A DNA stretch of 47,943 bases from DAISIL01 sp036822015 (GTDB lineage: Bacteria > Bacteroidota > Bacteroidia > Cytophagales > Bernardetiaceae). Below the pieces are notes generated by a model. It saw only the letters and a program-made list of their open reading frames with translations. It did no database searches and was not told the origin of the DNA. The stretch covers positions 1 to 47,943 of the forward strand of contig DAISIL010000021.1 of NCBI GenBank assembly GCA_036822015.1, read 5' to 3'. A program made the position numbers and the translations under genes. Shown here one piece after another: positions 24,507 to 34,600 of the stretch; the stretch's first letter is position 1; every line of letters starts with the position of its first letter.

Positions 24507-25379
24507 ATGATACACAACCCCCACACCCTTAGATATTGGCTCTTGTGCCTAGCACTCGTTGGGCTGTTGGCTGCCTGCCAACCCAAAGGAGAAGCCACCG
24601 ACAAACCCCAGGAGCAAAGCACGGCAACCAAAAAAAGCCCAAGCCTAAACACCGACTGGTGGGACGGACTGCCGCCCAAATGGAAAACATATTTCATCGA
24701 AAAACACGAAATCACAGACCCACCTACCCCCGAGCAGTTCGATAAACTCCGCCAACTCGATGCCCTCGACCTCTTCAACGAAACCGGCCTCGACGACATG
24801 ACCCCGCTCCTGGCCCTGACCAACCTACGCGCCATCTGGTGTGATGGCATCGGCAAGCTCACCGACGTTACGCCCCTGGCCCAGCTACCCGAACTCCGCG
24901 AGCTTAGCCTCGGCGAAACAGGCATCACCGACGTTAGCCCCCTCCAATCTGCCATCAAACTCGAAAAACTCGAACTCTTCCGCACCGAAGTTGAAGACAT
25001 CTCGGCACTGCGCACCCTCCGCAACCTGCGCTTTATCGACCTGACGGCCACCAAAGTTGCTGACATCACCCCGTTACAAGACCTGAAAAGTTTAGAGGTC
25101 ATCTACATCAGCAAAACGCCCGTCAAGACCCTTGCCCCCATCAGCGGACTAACCGGCCTAACCGAGGTCTCCCTCGGCGATACGCAAGTCAATGACCTTA
25201 GCCCGCTCTCCAAGATGACCAAGCTAAGCTCGGTGGCTTTCTTCAATACGCCCATCTCTAGCCTGGCTCCCCTCAAAGGCCTCGACAACTTACTGATGAT
25301 CTACTACACCGGATCCCAGGTCAGTGAAGAGGAAAAAGAAGCCTTCAAGATCACACACCCGGACGCAGAACTTTTTTAG
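24507..25379 (+). CDS. Leucine-rich-repeat lipoprotein (internalin-like repeats)
   Basis: A 290-residue lipoprotein with lipobox LLAAC (Cys24). After a charged linker, about residues 75-270 carry roughly eight LRR units of about 21-22 residues with the internalin-type pattern LxxLxLxxTxxxDxxPLxxL (for example LRELSLGETGITDVSPLQSA and LTEVSLGDTQVNDLSPLSKM). Such a solenoid is a binding surface and no catalytic motif is seen. It begins 24 bases after the DUF3857-like gene and its stop is immediately followed by the acylase ATG with no spacer, so the two are likely translationally coupled. Confidence 0.9.
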   Translation: MIHNPHTLRYWLLCLALVGLLAACQPKGEATDKPQEQSTATKKSPSLNTDWWDGLPPKWKTYFIEKHEITDPPTPEQFDKLRQLDALDLFNETGLDDMTPLLALTNLRAIWCDGIGKLTDVTPLAQLPELRELSLGETGITDVSPLQSAIKLEKLELFRTEVEDISALRTLRNLRFIDLTATKVADITPLQDLKSLEVIYISKTPVKTLAPISGLTGLTEVSLGDTQVNDLSPLSKMTKLSSVAFFNTPISSLAPLKGLDNLLMIYYTGSQVSEEEKEAFKITHPDAELF

Positions 25380-27761
25380 ATGCGAAAGTTACCCTTCCTA
25401 TTCATCTTACTACTCTCGGTTGCCGTCATTTGGGCGGGCAGTCGCCCATGGGGCGTAGTTCCGGCCATGGGGCCGCTCCTGGATCCCTTCGGAGGCTTTT
25501 GGCAAAGCCTTTGTCCTTTGTCGCCGCCCCAACCACCCGGTCTAAACGCGCCCGCCGAGGTGGTCTTTGATGCCGATTACGTGCCTTATATCTTTGCCCA
25601 AAACGACGAAGACCTGTACTTTTTGCAGGGTTACTTCACGGCCCGAGATCGTCTCTGGCAGATGGAATTTCAGACCCATGCCGCTGCCGGAAGGCTCTCA
25701 GAGATCATCCCCGATAATGCCGACATCCTCAACTACGACCGCCAGGCCCGACGAATCGGGATGACCACTGCCGCCCATGCCGCGCTCCAATCCATGCAAA
25801 CCGACAGCCTGACCCGCCTTGCCCTCCATGCCTACGCCCGGGGAGTCAATGCCTGGATCGAGCAACTATCCCCCCAAGCCTATCCCCTGGAATACAAAAT
25901 CCTGGGATATGCCCCCGAAGCCTGGACACCGCTCAAATCCGCCCTCCTGCTCAAATACATGGCCCGTGATCTCTCTTCGGGCAACCGCGACCTCGAGTAC
26001 ACCAACGCCCTCTTGCACCTGGGTAAGTCGGTTTTTGAACGCCTCTACCCTCCCCAAACTGACTTCACTGCTCCCATCATCTCCCGAAACGACTGGAGCA
26101 TCTCCCAGCCCATCCAGCTACCCGATACCCTACCAATGCCTTATGTAGAGCAAGCCGTCCGCTTTCCGCTCATCGACTCTCCACCCACCCTCCTGGGCAG
26201 CAACAACTGGGCCCTCGATTCTTCTCGCACTGCCAGCGGATATGCCACCCTCTGCGGCGATCCGCACCTGGGCTTGAGCCTGCCCTCGCTCTGGTATCGC
26301 GTACACCTGCACGCACCCTCGCACCGGGTCGGGGGTGTAAGTCTGCCTGGTGCACCGGGGATTATCATTGGCTTCAACGATTCTATCGCCTGGTCGCCCA
26401 CCAATGCCGCCGCCGATCTAGTGGATTGGCACAAGATCACCTTCGATGACCACCAACGGGACAGGTATTTGTATGAGGGCGAATGGCGATTTACGAAGAA
26501 AAAAATCGAAGCCATTCACCAGAAAGATGCCGAAACGCGCTATGATACCGTCGTTTATACGCATCTGGGGCCCGTTGTGTACGACCGCAACTTCCACCCG
26601 GAGGTACAAGACCAACACTTTGCCATGCGCTGGCTTGCCCACGACTCCTCCAACGAACTCCGCACGTTTTTGCGGCTCAACCGCGCCAAAAACTACCGCG
26701 ACTACAGAGACGCTCTGGTGGGCTATCACTGTCCGGCCCAAAACTTTGCCTTCGCTTCGGCACAAGGTGATATTGCCCTGACGATTCAGGGTAAATTTCC
26801 GATTCGTTATCCCGATCAGGGCAAGTTCTTACTGGATGGACAAACCCGACAACACACCTGGCAGTCTTTCATTCCACAAGCCGAGTTGCCCTATGTTCAC
26901 AACCCGCCGTCGGGCTACGTGAGTTCGGTCAATCAATACCCCACTGATAGCCTCTATCCGTATCGCTTTTTTTCGCATGGCTACGAACGCTACCGCAACC
27001 GCACGCTGGCCGCCGTCCTGGATACGCTCACCAAAGCCACAGTTAGCGATCTGATGGCCTTACAAAGCAACAACTTTGGCTACAAAGCCTACGAAACCGT
27101 AGCGTTTTTGCTCTCGTGCCTCTCGGAGGAGCAGCAATCGGATGCCTGGACAAAAGCCCTCCAGTCCTGGGACTTCCAGTACACGCCCGAAGCCCAGGCA
27201 CCGGTTTATTTTGAGTTGTGGTGGGAGGAGTTGCGCCGCCTGGCCTGGCAAGAAACGCTGCCGGATTCGCTGGCGTTTTATTGGCCTTCGGATGTGGTAC
27301 TGCTGTCTTTGCTTCGCGATACCGTGCCGGTTCCGTTCTGGGCATCAGCCGAGGACACTTCGCATACCATGACGGCTACACGCCTTATCCGTCAGGCATT
27401 TACGCAAGCCCATACACAAGAGATCGCCCCGAGTTGGGTGGCTCACAAAGGCACAGAGATACGGCATCTGGCTCGCATTCCGGGCTTGGGCGCAAAGGAT
27501 TTGCAGATCGGGGGCTACAGGAGTATCCTCAACGCAACAAGCGAGCACCACGGCCCCTCCTGGCGCATGATCGTGGAGCTGCGTCCGGAGGGGCCGCGGG
27601 CTTGGGGTGTCTATCCGGGTGGGCAGTCGGGCAACCCGGCCAGTCGTTTTTATACGGCTTTTCTTTCGGATTGGGAAAAGGGGCAATACCGCCCGATCGT
27701 TTGGGTCAATGGCCCCGAGGCTTTGGCTGATCCCTTGTACCGTTATCGTTTTTCGCCATGA
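25380..27761 (+). CDS. Penicillin acylase family N-terminal-nucleophile hydrolase
   Basis: A 793-residue secreted or membrane-anchored amide hydrolase with an N-terminal hydrophobic signal (about 4-20). The family matures by self-cleavage before a nucleophile Ser, here Ser274 in LLGSNNWALDSSRT, splitting alpha and beta chains. ARDRLWQMEFQTHAAAGRLSE is the typical alpha-chain motif and GDPHLGLSLPSLWYRVHL the typical beta-chain one. Relatives cut penicillins, acyl-homoserine lactones or N-acyl lipopeptides; the substrate here cannot be told. Its ATG directly abuts the LRR lipoprotein stop and its end overlaps the next gene by ATGA, so it sits within a coupled envelope operon. Confidence 0.93.
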   Translation: MRKLPFLFILLLSVAVIWAGSRPWGVVPAMGPLLDPFGGFWQSLCPLSPPQPPGLNAPAEVVFDADYVPYIFAQNDEDLYFLQGYFTARDRLWQMEFQTHAAAGRLSEIIPDNADILNYDRQARRIGMTTAAHAALQSMQTDSLTRLALHAYARGVNAWIEQLSPQAYPLEYKILGYAPEAWTPLKSALLLKYMARDLSSGNRDLEYTNALLHLGKSVFERLYPPQTDFTAPIISRNDWSISQPIQLPDTLPMPYVEQAVRFPLIDSPPTLLGSNNWALDSSRTASGYATLCGDPHLGLSLPSLWYRVHLHAPSHRVGGVSLPGAPGIIIGFNDSIAWSPTNAAADLVDWHKITFDDHQRDRYLYEGEWRFTKKKIEAIHQKDAETRYDTVVYTHLGPVVYDRNFHPEVQDQHFAMRWLAHDSSNELRTFLRLNRAKNYRDYRDALVGYHCPAQNFAFASAQGDIALTIQGKFPIRYPDQGKFLLDGQTRQHTWQSFIPQAELPYVHNPPSGYVSSVNQYPTDSLYPYRFFSHGYERYRNRTLAAVLDTLTKATVSDLMALQSNNFGYKAYETVAFLLSCLSEEQQSDAWTKALQSWDFQYTPEAQAPVYFELWWEELRRLAWQETLPDSLAFYWPSDVVLLSLLRDTVPVPFWASAEDTSHTMTATRLIRQAFTQAHTQEIAPSWVAHKGTEIRHLARIPGLGAKDLQIGGYRSILNATSEHHGPSWRMIVELRPEGPRAWGVYPGGQSGNPASRFYTAFLSDWEKGQYRPIVWVNGPEALADPLYRYRFSP

Positions 27762-28117
27762 GATTTATCGTGCAGTTTTTGTTGATTGCCCTGTTGGGCT
27801 TTTTGGTGTCGTTTTTTGGTTGGCCGTATTGGGGGGCTTTGGGTGCGGCTGCTTTGGTGGGGCTGTTGCTTTCGGACAAAGGCTGGCCGGCTTTTGGGGC
27901 GGGCTTTGCTGGCGTAGGGGGCTTATGGCTAGGCTATGCGGGATGGCTTTGGTGGTTTTCGGTCGAGGACGGGAATCTGCTCATGGATCGGATGCAAGCC
28001 GTACTGAACCTACCCAACGCCTGGCTGCTGTTTGTTTTGACACTCCTGCTGGGGGGCTTATTGGGGGGCTTGGCTACCTGGGGAGGCTTTGCCCTCAAAA
28101 AACTATTTGTTGCATGA
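27758..28117 (+). CDS. Small integral membrane protein (unknown)
   Basis: A 119-residue hydrophobic protein with about four transmembrane segments (about 3-20, 25-42, 48-67 and 90-113), rich in Gly, Leu and Trp. I do not recognise a named family; it looks like small inner-membrane proteins often left as hypothetical. Its start overlaps the acylase stop (ATGA at 27758-27761) and its stop overlaps the next ATG by the same arrangement (28114-28117). It is therefore very likely a real, co-translated part of the operon. Confidence 0.82.
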   Translation: MRFIVQFLLIALLGFLVSFFGWPYWGALGAAALVGLLLSDKGWPAFGAGFAGVGGLWLGYAGWLWWFSVEDGNLLMDRMQAVLNLPNAWLLFVLTLLLGGLLGGLATWGGFALKKLFVA

Positions 28118-30150
28118 GAACAGACTACAACAGATGCTACTTACTAATTTGGATGGTCGTTATGGTGTCCTGGGCGGTGCCTTGCCGAGGACAGGCTTGG
28201 CAGTGGGCCAGTGAAGTACGGGCGTTTTCGTCGTCCTACTACGATACCCAATCGCCGCGCCAATACAGCCCCGAGCAGGTACTGGGAATGCCCAACAAGC
28301 TACCCGCTACGGGCAACAGCCCTTGTGCTTGGTCGCCGGCTTATGCCAATGGCACTCGGGAGGAGTTTATCTGGGTGGGTTTTCCGCGCCCCGTAGCGAT
28401 TTGGCAAGTCGCCATAGGAGAGAGCCACAACGCGGGTAGCATATCGGAGGTCTATATCTACGACGAATCCGATGCCGAGTACCGCATTTATCATCAGCCC
28501 AAACCCACGGTACGGGCGGAGGGTATGTTTCGGGTTTTGCTCAAGAAAAAGACCAACTTCAAGGTAGCCAGCGTCAAGGTCATCTTAAAGCCCGATGCCG
28601 TACCGGGCTGGAACCACATCGACGCGATTGCCATTTCGGAGGATACGGCGGCAGTAGAAGCCCGCATCCACCTGGCCGAGCAGTCCGATCAGCCATTAGT
28701 GATCGAAAACCTGGGGCCGCCCATCAACTCTCCCTACGAAGAGGTCTTGCCCGTGATCTCCCCCGATGGCAAAACGCTGTACTTTGATCGCAAGAATCAC
28801 CCCGATAACATGCTCTCCCTCAAAGATGTAACCCAGCCCAATGACGACATCTGGGTAAGTCATCTGGGCGAGGACGGGCAGTGGAGCATCCCCGAGCGTC
28901 TGCCCCCGCCCCTCAACAACGGCAGCCACAATTATGTATGTTCTGTTTCGCCGGACGGCAACACCCTCCTGCTCGGCAACGTCTATCAAACCAACGGCGA
29001 GGTAACGGGAGGGGTCTCGATCTCGCGTCGCCGTGCCGGACGCTGGTCTTTTCCCGAGCCGCTCCTGATCGAAGACTACTACAACAAGCACCGGTACAGC
29101 GAGTTTTTCCTGGGGCAAGATCAACAAACGCTCCTGCTTGCCATTGAGCGAGACGATAGCTGGGGCGGGCGTGATCTCTACGTTAGTTTTTGGAACGAAG
29201 ATAGCCGCCGCTGGTCTATCCCCAAAAACCTCGGCCCCGACATCAACTCGGCGGCTACCGAGCTAACGCCCTTCCTGGCCGCCGATGGGCAGACGCTCTA
29301 CTTTGCCTCCAACGGACACAGCGGTTATGGCAGTACGGATATGTTTATGAGCCGCCGCCTCGATCAGACCTGGACGCGCTGGAGCCGTCCCGTCAATCTA
29401 GGGCAACCCCTCAATACCCCCAACTGGGATGCCTCCTACTCCCTCGATGCCCAGGGTGAGTACGCTTACTTCATCTCCCATACGCCCACCAATGCCGATA
29501 TTTTTCGGGCCAAGTTGCCCCAATCCCTGCGCCCCTTGCCTGCCCTCCTGCTCACCGGCACCACCCGAGATGCCACAACAGATGCTCCAGTTTCGGCAAA
29601 GATTCATTACCAAAGCCCAGCCGGCAGCGGACAAACACAGTCCGCACAAAGCGATGGCAAGTATCGCCTCAACCTACCCCAAACGCCAGAGATTCGCTTT
29701 TGGCTGACCGCAAAGGGCTATCTACCCCTGGAGCAACAGGTATCGGTCGATAGCTTGCCCGAGTTTTTGGATTTTGCGCTAGAGCCGCTGCAAGTGGGAC
29801 GGGTGATTGCCCTGGAGCGCGTCTTGTTTGAGCAGGGCAAAGACGAACTACTCACGGATTCTTACGAGCAGCTCAACCAGGTCTTTGAGCTGATGCGAGA
29901 GAACCCCGGCTTGCAGATTTCGTTGGCCGGACACACCGACATTGAAGGTTCTCCGATCCAAAACATGAAACTCTCCGAGCTGCGGGTGGAACAGATCAAA
30001 CAGTATCTTGTCGTGAAGGGCGTTGATCCTGAACGCATTGCTACGCGCCCCTACGGGGCTACACGTCCGCTATCCAGGGCGCGTGATGCGCTGAGCAAAC
30101 AGCAAAACCGACGGGTAGAGTTTGAGATCACGGGCTATGATTCCCCTTGA
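28114..30150 (+). CDS. OmpA-family protein with N-terminal discoidin-like domain and PD40 propeller
   Basis: A 678-residue protein. The ATG at 28114 overlaps the previous stop and precedes a signal peptide ending PCRGQ. Residues about 25-190 form a beta-sandwich-like region resembling discoidin/F5-8C domains (YSPEQVLGMPNK, ICVGFPRP-type strand as FIWVGFPRPVAIWQVAIGE). Residues about 205-450 hold PD40/TolB-like propeller repeats (VISPDGKTLYFDRKN, SVSPDGNTLLLGN, FLAADGQTLYFASNGHSGYG). A carboxypeptidase-regulatory-like beta domain follows, then an OmpA C-terminal domain (about 565-678) with the peptidoglycan-binding core LAGHTDIEGSPIQNMKLSEL. It should sit at the outer membrane and tether to the wall. 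The extra N-terminal domain is the unusual part. Its last 16 bases overlap the convergent hydrolase gene. Confidence 0.88.
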   Translation: MRTDYNRCYLLIWMVVMVSWAVPCRGQAWQWASEVRAFSSSYYDTQSPRQYSPEQVLGMPNKLPATGNSPCAWSPAYANGTREEFIWVGFPRPVAIWQVAIGESHNAGSISEVYIYDESDAEYRIYHQPKPTVRAEGMFRVLLKKKTNFKVASVKVILKPDAVPGWNHIDAIAISEDTAAVEARIHLAEQSDQPLVIENLGPPINSPYEEVLPVISPDGKTLYFDRKNHPDNMLSLKDVTQPNDDIWVSHLGEDGQWSIPERLPPPLNNGSHNYVCSVSPDGNTLLLGNVYQTNGEVTGGVSISRRRAGRWSFPEPLLIEDYYNKHRYSEFFLGQDQQTLLLAIERDDSWGGRDLYVSFWNEDSRRWSIPKNLGPDINSAATELTPFLAADGQTLYFASNGHSGYGSTDMFMSRRLDQTWTRWSRPVNLGQPLNTPNWDASYSLDAQGEYAYFISHTPTNADIFRAKLPQSLRPLPALLLTGTTRDATTDAPVSAKIHYQSPAGSGQTQSAQSDGKYRLNLPQTPEIRFWLTAKGYLPLEQQVSVDSLPEFLDFALEPLQVGRVIALERVLFEQGKDELLTDSYEQLNQVFELMRENPGLQISLAGHTDIEGSPIQNMKLSELRVEQIKQYLVVKGVDPERIATRPYGATRPLSRARDALSKQQNRRVEFEITGYDSP

Positions 30151-30932
30151 AGGGGCTGTACCTTGCCCTCGTGCTTGAGGATCAGTTCGGCGATGAGCGG
30201 GCCCGAGCTACGGTGCAAGAAATGTCCTTCATCACGAATCAAACGAACGGCTACTTTTGGTATCCGTTTGGCGCCCGAGAGGGCGATTTGTTTGGTGGTC
30301 AGTCGGCGATGGACGGCCGGGTTGGGGATCAGTTGGTCTTTGCTACCAAAGATCACCAGCGTTGGTGGCACTAGCTCGGGCAGGATGTCCCAGACGGGTG
30401 CCTCCAACATGCCACGTGCCGAGCGGACGATGACCTCCATTTGTCCCTCTTCGCCGATCCACTGCTTGATCGTGGGGTTACTGAGCCGCCGCCCCGTGAA
30501 GGGCAAAGCTGAAAGCCCCTTGATGAGTTGTACCTCGGCGGGGGTGAAGGTCTCGAAGCCAGCTGGGGCAAGCAAGATGAGGGTTTGTACCTGATGGGGG
30601 TGTTGGTGGGCGTATCGGATCGCGATTTGCCCACCCATGGAGTGTCCGCAGAGCAAGAACTGCTCTAGCCCTAGCCGTTGGAGGAAGGATTGAAGACAAT
30701 CCAGGTAAAAATCAAGGGTGTAGGGATAATCTCCCTTCGAGGACTGTCCATGCCCGGGCAAATCCAGGGCCAGGCAGTAGTAGTGATCTTGAAGGACTTG
30801 CAACATATCGCTATACCCCTCCGCGCTCCCGGTCAGGCCGTGAAGCAACACCAGGGGCGGCAGATGGGATTCACCGAGGGTTTCGTAATGCAAGGTAATG
30901 GTATCGGATATTTGGACAAAATGAGAAATCAC
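30135..30932 (-). CDS. Alpha/beta hydrolase (esterase-like)
   Basis: A 265-residue alpha/beta-hydrolase with the full triad: the nucleophile Ser in LCGHSMGGQIAIRY, the Asp in IFGSKDQLIP and the His in IRDEGHFLHR. The oxyanion-hole motif LLHGLTGSAEGY is near the N-terminus. The start is GTG at 30932. No signal peptide is present, so it is cytoplasmic. The substrate is not predictable beyond ester or related bonds. Its last 16 bases overlap the end of the OmpA/PD40 gene on the opposite strand, and it is divergent from the phosphodiesterase gene with 17 bases between starts. Confidence 0.92.
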   Translation of the reverse strand: MISHFVQISDTITLHYETLGESHLPPLVLLHGLTGSAEGYSDMLQVLQDHYYCLALDLPGHGQSSKGDYPYTLDFYLDCLQSFLQRLGLEQFLLCGHSMGGQIAIRYAHQHPHQVQTLILLAPAGFETFTPAEVQLIKGLSALPFTGRRLSNPTIKQWIGEEGQMEVIVRSARGMLEAPVWDILPELVPPTLVIFGSKDQLIPNPAVHRRLTTKQIALSGAKRIPKVAVRLIRDEGHFLHRSSGPLIAELILKHEGKVQPLQGES

Positions 30933-30949
30933 AAAAGCAGGCAGTTAGG

Positions 30950-31435
30950 ATGAAAAAAATAGGCTTACTTTCTGATACACATGGTTATCTGGATCCGCAG
31001 TTGTTGGTATTTTTTGAGCCGTGCGATGAGATTTGGCACGCGGGCGACATCGGTACGGCAGCCGTTACGGATCAGCTGGGTGCTTTTCGGTGCTTGCGTG
31101 CCGTCTATGGCAACATCGACGATGCCGCTATACGGGTAAGCCATCCCGAGGAGCAGTACTTCACCGTTGAGGGTGTGTGTGTGTGGATGATTCATATTGG
31201 GGGCTATCCGCCCAAATACAATCGGCGTATCATGGCCCGCCTAGACGAACTCCAGCCGCGTCTTTTTGTTTGTGGGCATTCGCATATTTTGCGAGCCATC
31301 CCCGACCGTAGCCGTAACCTTTTGCACCTCAACCCTGGGGCAGCCGGTAAGCAGGGGTTCCATCGCGTTCGTACGGCCATGCGTTTTGTGCTGGAGGCAG
31401 GAGCGATCAAAAGCCTGGAGGTGATCCATTTGTGA
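30950..31435 (+). CDS. YfcE/MJ0936-type metallophosphoesterase
   Basis: A 161-residue calcineurin-like phosphodiesterase. Metal-binding motifs are all present: LLSDTHGY (Asp and His), WHAGDIG (Asp), VYGNIDD (Asn), MIHIGG (His) and CGHSHI (His and His). In family members a GNCD motif is common, and here it reads GNID. Relatives hydrolyse phosphodiesters such as bis-pNPP with Mn2+; the natural substrate is unknown. Length matches the family. It starts 17 bases from the divergent hydrolase, so the two share a very short promoter region. Confidence 0.93.
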   Translation: MKKIGLLSDTHGYLDPQLLVFFEPCDEIWHAGDIGTAAVTDQLGAFRCLRAVYGNIDDAAIRVSHPEEQYFTVEGVCVWMIHIGGYPPKYNRRIMARLDELQPRLFVCGHSHILRAIPDRSRNLLHLNPGAAGKQGFHRVRTAMRFVLEAGAIKSLEVIHL

Positions 31436-31638
31436 ACAACGATAATGCTAAGGTTTCTTAAATGTTGCCAAATTGCGAAGGCGAGAAGAAAGCCGTGTAA
31501 GATTTTTGCTGAATTTGAAGTATATTGAATTGTTTTTTTCTATCAATCAAGCACTTAGAGTTGTATTTTGGTGATTTCTTGCGCAAGGCTACCCTACGGC
31601 CAACTACTATCTCCTGTTTTTTCTGTGAAAATTTACCC
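31436..31638. other. Leader region of the giant surface-protein gene (203 bases, no gene)
   Basis: This AT-rich stretch lies between the phosphodiesterase stop and the ATG of the giant protein at 31639. It has a TTGTATTTTGG segment at about 31561-31571 that is close to, but not, the -7 consensus. No hairpin terminator or known riboswitch pattern was recognised. An upstream in-frame TTG at 31525 would add residues before the signal peptide, so it is not used. Confidence 0.5.
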
Positions 31639-34600
31639 ATGGACTCAAAGAAAGTTCCTGTATTATTTTTCGTGCTTTTGTGTTGGTTTGCTGGCTATGC
31701 CCACGCACAGGAGTGCCAAATTCTATATCAGACCAGCACGGGTTCAGATTCGAGTGCCTGCCAGTTTGCCCAGATTGAGTTTCGGGTAACCTCGGGCGGC
31801 ACCAACTTTGACTTCAACGATGGCGAACTACCGCCGGGCTGGAGCAGTGGGGCGGGTTTTTCGGTGGGACAAGAGGAGTGCGCCGCACCTTCGCTCACCA
31901 ACGACGATTTTTATTGGGCCAGTACGGCCGGTGCCAACACGCCCTTCATTGAGAGCAGTGATGTTGATGTCTCCAACGGTGGACGGATCATCTTCGATAT
32001 GCAGTACTCGGTACAAGGCGGCCCGGCCCCTTGTGAGGGGCCCGATGCGCCCAACGAAGGCGTATCGCTCCAATACTCCACCGATGGCGGTGCCAACTGG
32101 TTCGAGATCAACTACTGGGATCCTTCGCCGGGGACAGTCGGGACGTGGCCCTTTACGGGGGCCTGGTTTACGCTCACGGAGGAAATCCCACCGGCGGCTT
32201 TTTCGCCGGCCACGCGCTTTCGATGGATTCAGGAAAACTCCTCCGGTAGGCAGTTTGATAACTGGGGGCTAGATAACATCGTTATTACTCCCGTACTGGT
32301 CGGCGACTGGAACTTTGGCGACGGCGGCACAGCCGAAAACGAAACCCAAGCCCTGTACAGTTTCGATACCCCAGGCACCTACACCGTTACGGTCAATGCT
32401 GAACTCCCCAACGGCAACACCTGCACCGAGACGGCTACCGTCGTCGTATATCCCAACCCCCAGGTGGGCCTGCCGGCCGATACGCTGTTTTTTTGTCAAG
32501 TCGATGGGCCACAAGACATCCTGGCCACCGAAACCTCCGGACTGACGGGCATCACCTATGCCTGGAATAATCCCTTTTCGGGACAAACTGACCTCTCCAA
32601 CGCCGCCACCTTAACGGTCGATGCCATCATTGGCACTTTGAGCTACGAAGCCGTCATCACCGATACCACAACGGCAGATCGTTGTGAAGGACGGGACACA
32701 ATCGCGGTGCGCTTTTTTCAAGACCCCATCGCCAATCTCGGTCAAGACCTTGCCTTTTGTGATCTGGACGGGGCCCAGACCCTACTCGGGCGCAACAACT
32801 CCAACCCGCCCACTTCGGTTTATATCTGGAACGACCTCACCAACGGCATCGACAGCCTAAGCACAGCCGATACCCTATCGGTCAGTAACTTATCTGCCAC
32901 GACTACCTACGAACTCATCGTTTATGGCAGTGCCAATAACCCCCTCGGATGCCAAGAGCGGGATACCCTCGACGTAAGATTCATCACGCCACCGCCCCTG
33001 GCTCCCCTGCCCGATTCGGTCAGTTTTTGTGATGGCGACAGCCTACAACTCATCAGCGGAGCGGCGGGCTTTCACTCCAACCAGATTTACTACCTCTGGA
33101 ACGACCTCACCAACGACAGCGTAGCTTCCGAAACCGACACCCTCCGAGCCAACATCTTCAGTGCCACGACTACCTACGAACTCATCCTGACCGACAGTGC
33201 CACCGAGAACGCCTGCCAAAACTTCGATACGCTCACCGTTACCTTTTTCCCGAACCCGCTCAGGGGCGATCAGCTCCCCGATACGCTTCAGCTCTGCGAT
33301 GTTGCCATCCCCCTCGATGCTTCGGCCAGCTCGCATACAGCGGATTTTACCTATCTCTGGAATGACCTCACGAACAGCAACAACGCCATCCGCGACTCGG
33401 CTACCTACCTGCCCACCAACTTTGGAGCTATCGTTGATTACGAAGTCATCATCACCGACACCAGCACGCCCAATGCCTGCCAACGCCGCGATACGGTGTT
33501 TGTGCCGTTTTATACTGCACCGGTCTTGACCCCACTGCCGGAGGCGGTCAGCTTTTGCGATGCCGAAGGTGTGCAGTCCTTTTCCGTGCGCCGCCCCGAA
33601 CACGGGACAGCCGTAAGCTACCAATGGAACGACCTGACCAACAACATCAACGATGTTTTTGTGGGGGATACTTTGCGGGCGATGAACTTCAATGCCACGA
33701 CGGTTTATGAAGTCATCGCGACCGATACGACCAACCCCGCCTTGTGCCAAAGCCGTGATACGATACAGGTTACGTTTTATCCCAACCCTGATTTGGCTCC
33801 CTTGCCCACGGTAGCCGACTTCTGTGATCTCGATGGTGCACAGACCTTTACCGTCTTGCGTCCCTCGCATACAGGGGACTTTGTTTATCGTTGGGATGAC
33901 CTGACAAATGGTATCCCGAGCCGCTCAACGACCCCCGAGCTAGTGGCCAACAACTTCAGCAGCAGCACGACCTACACCGTTTTGGTGCAAGACAACAGCA
34001 GCCCCAACCAGTGCCAAAGCCGCGATACGATCCAGGTGCGCTTCTTCACTAGCCCGACACTCCCGAGCCTACCGACCTTCGCCCAGTTCTGTGATTCGGA
34101 GGGAAGGCAGGCTTTTAGCCTGGCACATCCGACGCATACGCCTGGGTTTTCGTACCAATGGAACGACCTAACAACGCCACAGCCGAGCGTCTCGGGGGCG
34201 GCTACCTTGTCAGCCAATCAGTTTTCGCGGGAGGTGGAGTACGAGGGCATCGTAACTGATGTCCGCTTCCCGATTCAGTGCCAAAATCGTCTGCGGCTTA
34301 CGGTGCGTTTCTTGCCCAACCCCACGCTTCCCGAGTTGCCCGAAAGCGTCAGCTTTTGTACGGGCGATGGCGCGCAAACCTTGGATGCTGCCCACCCCAC
34401 GCATATCGGCAGTTTTGGGTATCGCTGGGATGATCTGACGGACGGGCGGAATAACATCTCGGCCTTCCCCCGCCTGACAGCCGACAAATTCGGGACGCGC
34501 ACCGAGTACCAGATCACGGTAACGGACAACAACTTCCCCAACGCCTGTGCCAGCCGAGATACCGTCGCGGTTACTTTCCTGGAAAGCCCCGAACTGACCT

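Noticed and set aside
33043..33870. 275-residue minus-strand frame inside the giant repeat gene
   Set aside because: It follows the repeat period of the plus-strand gene, as expected for a shadow of repeated DNA.
32452..34580. CRISPR-like periodicity
   Set aside because: The ~265-base period is made of coding, diverged protein repeats; there are no short identical repeats with spacers.
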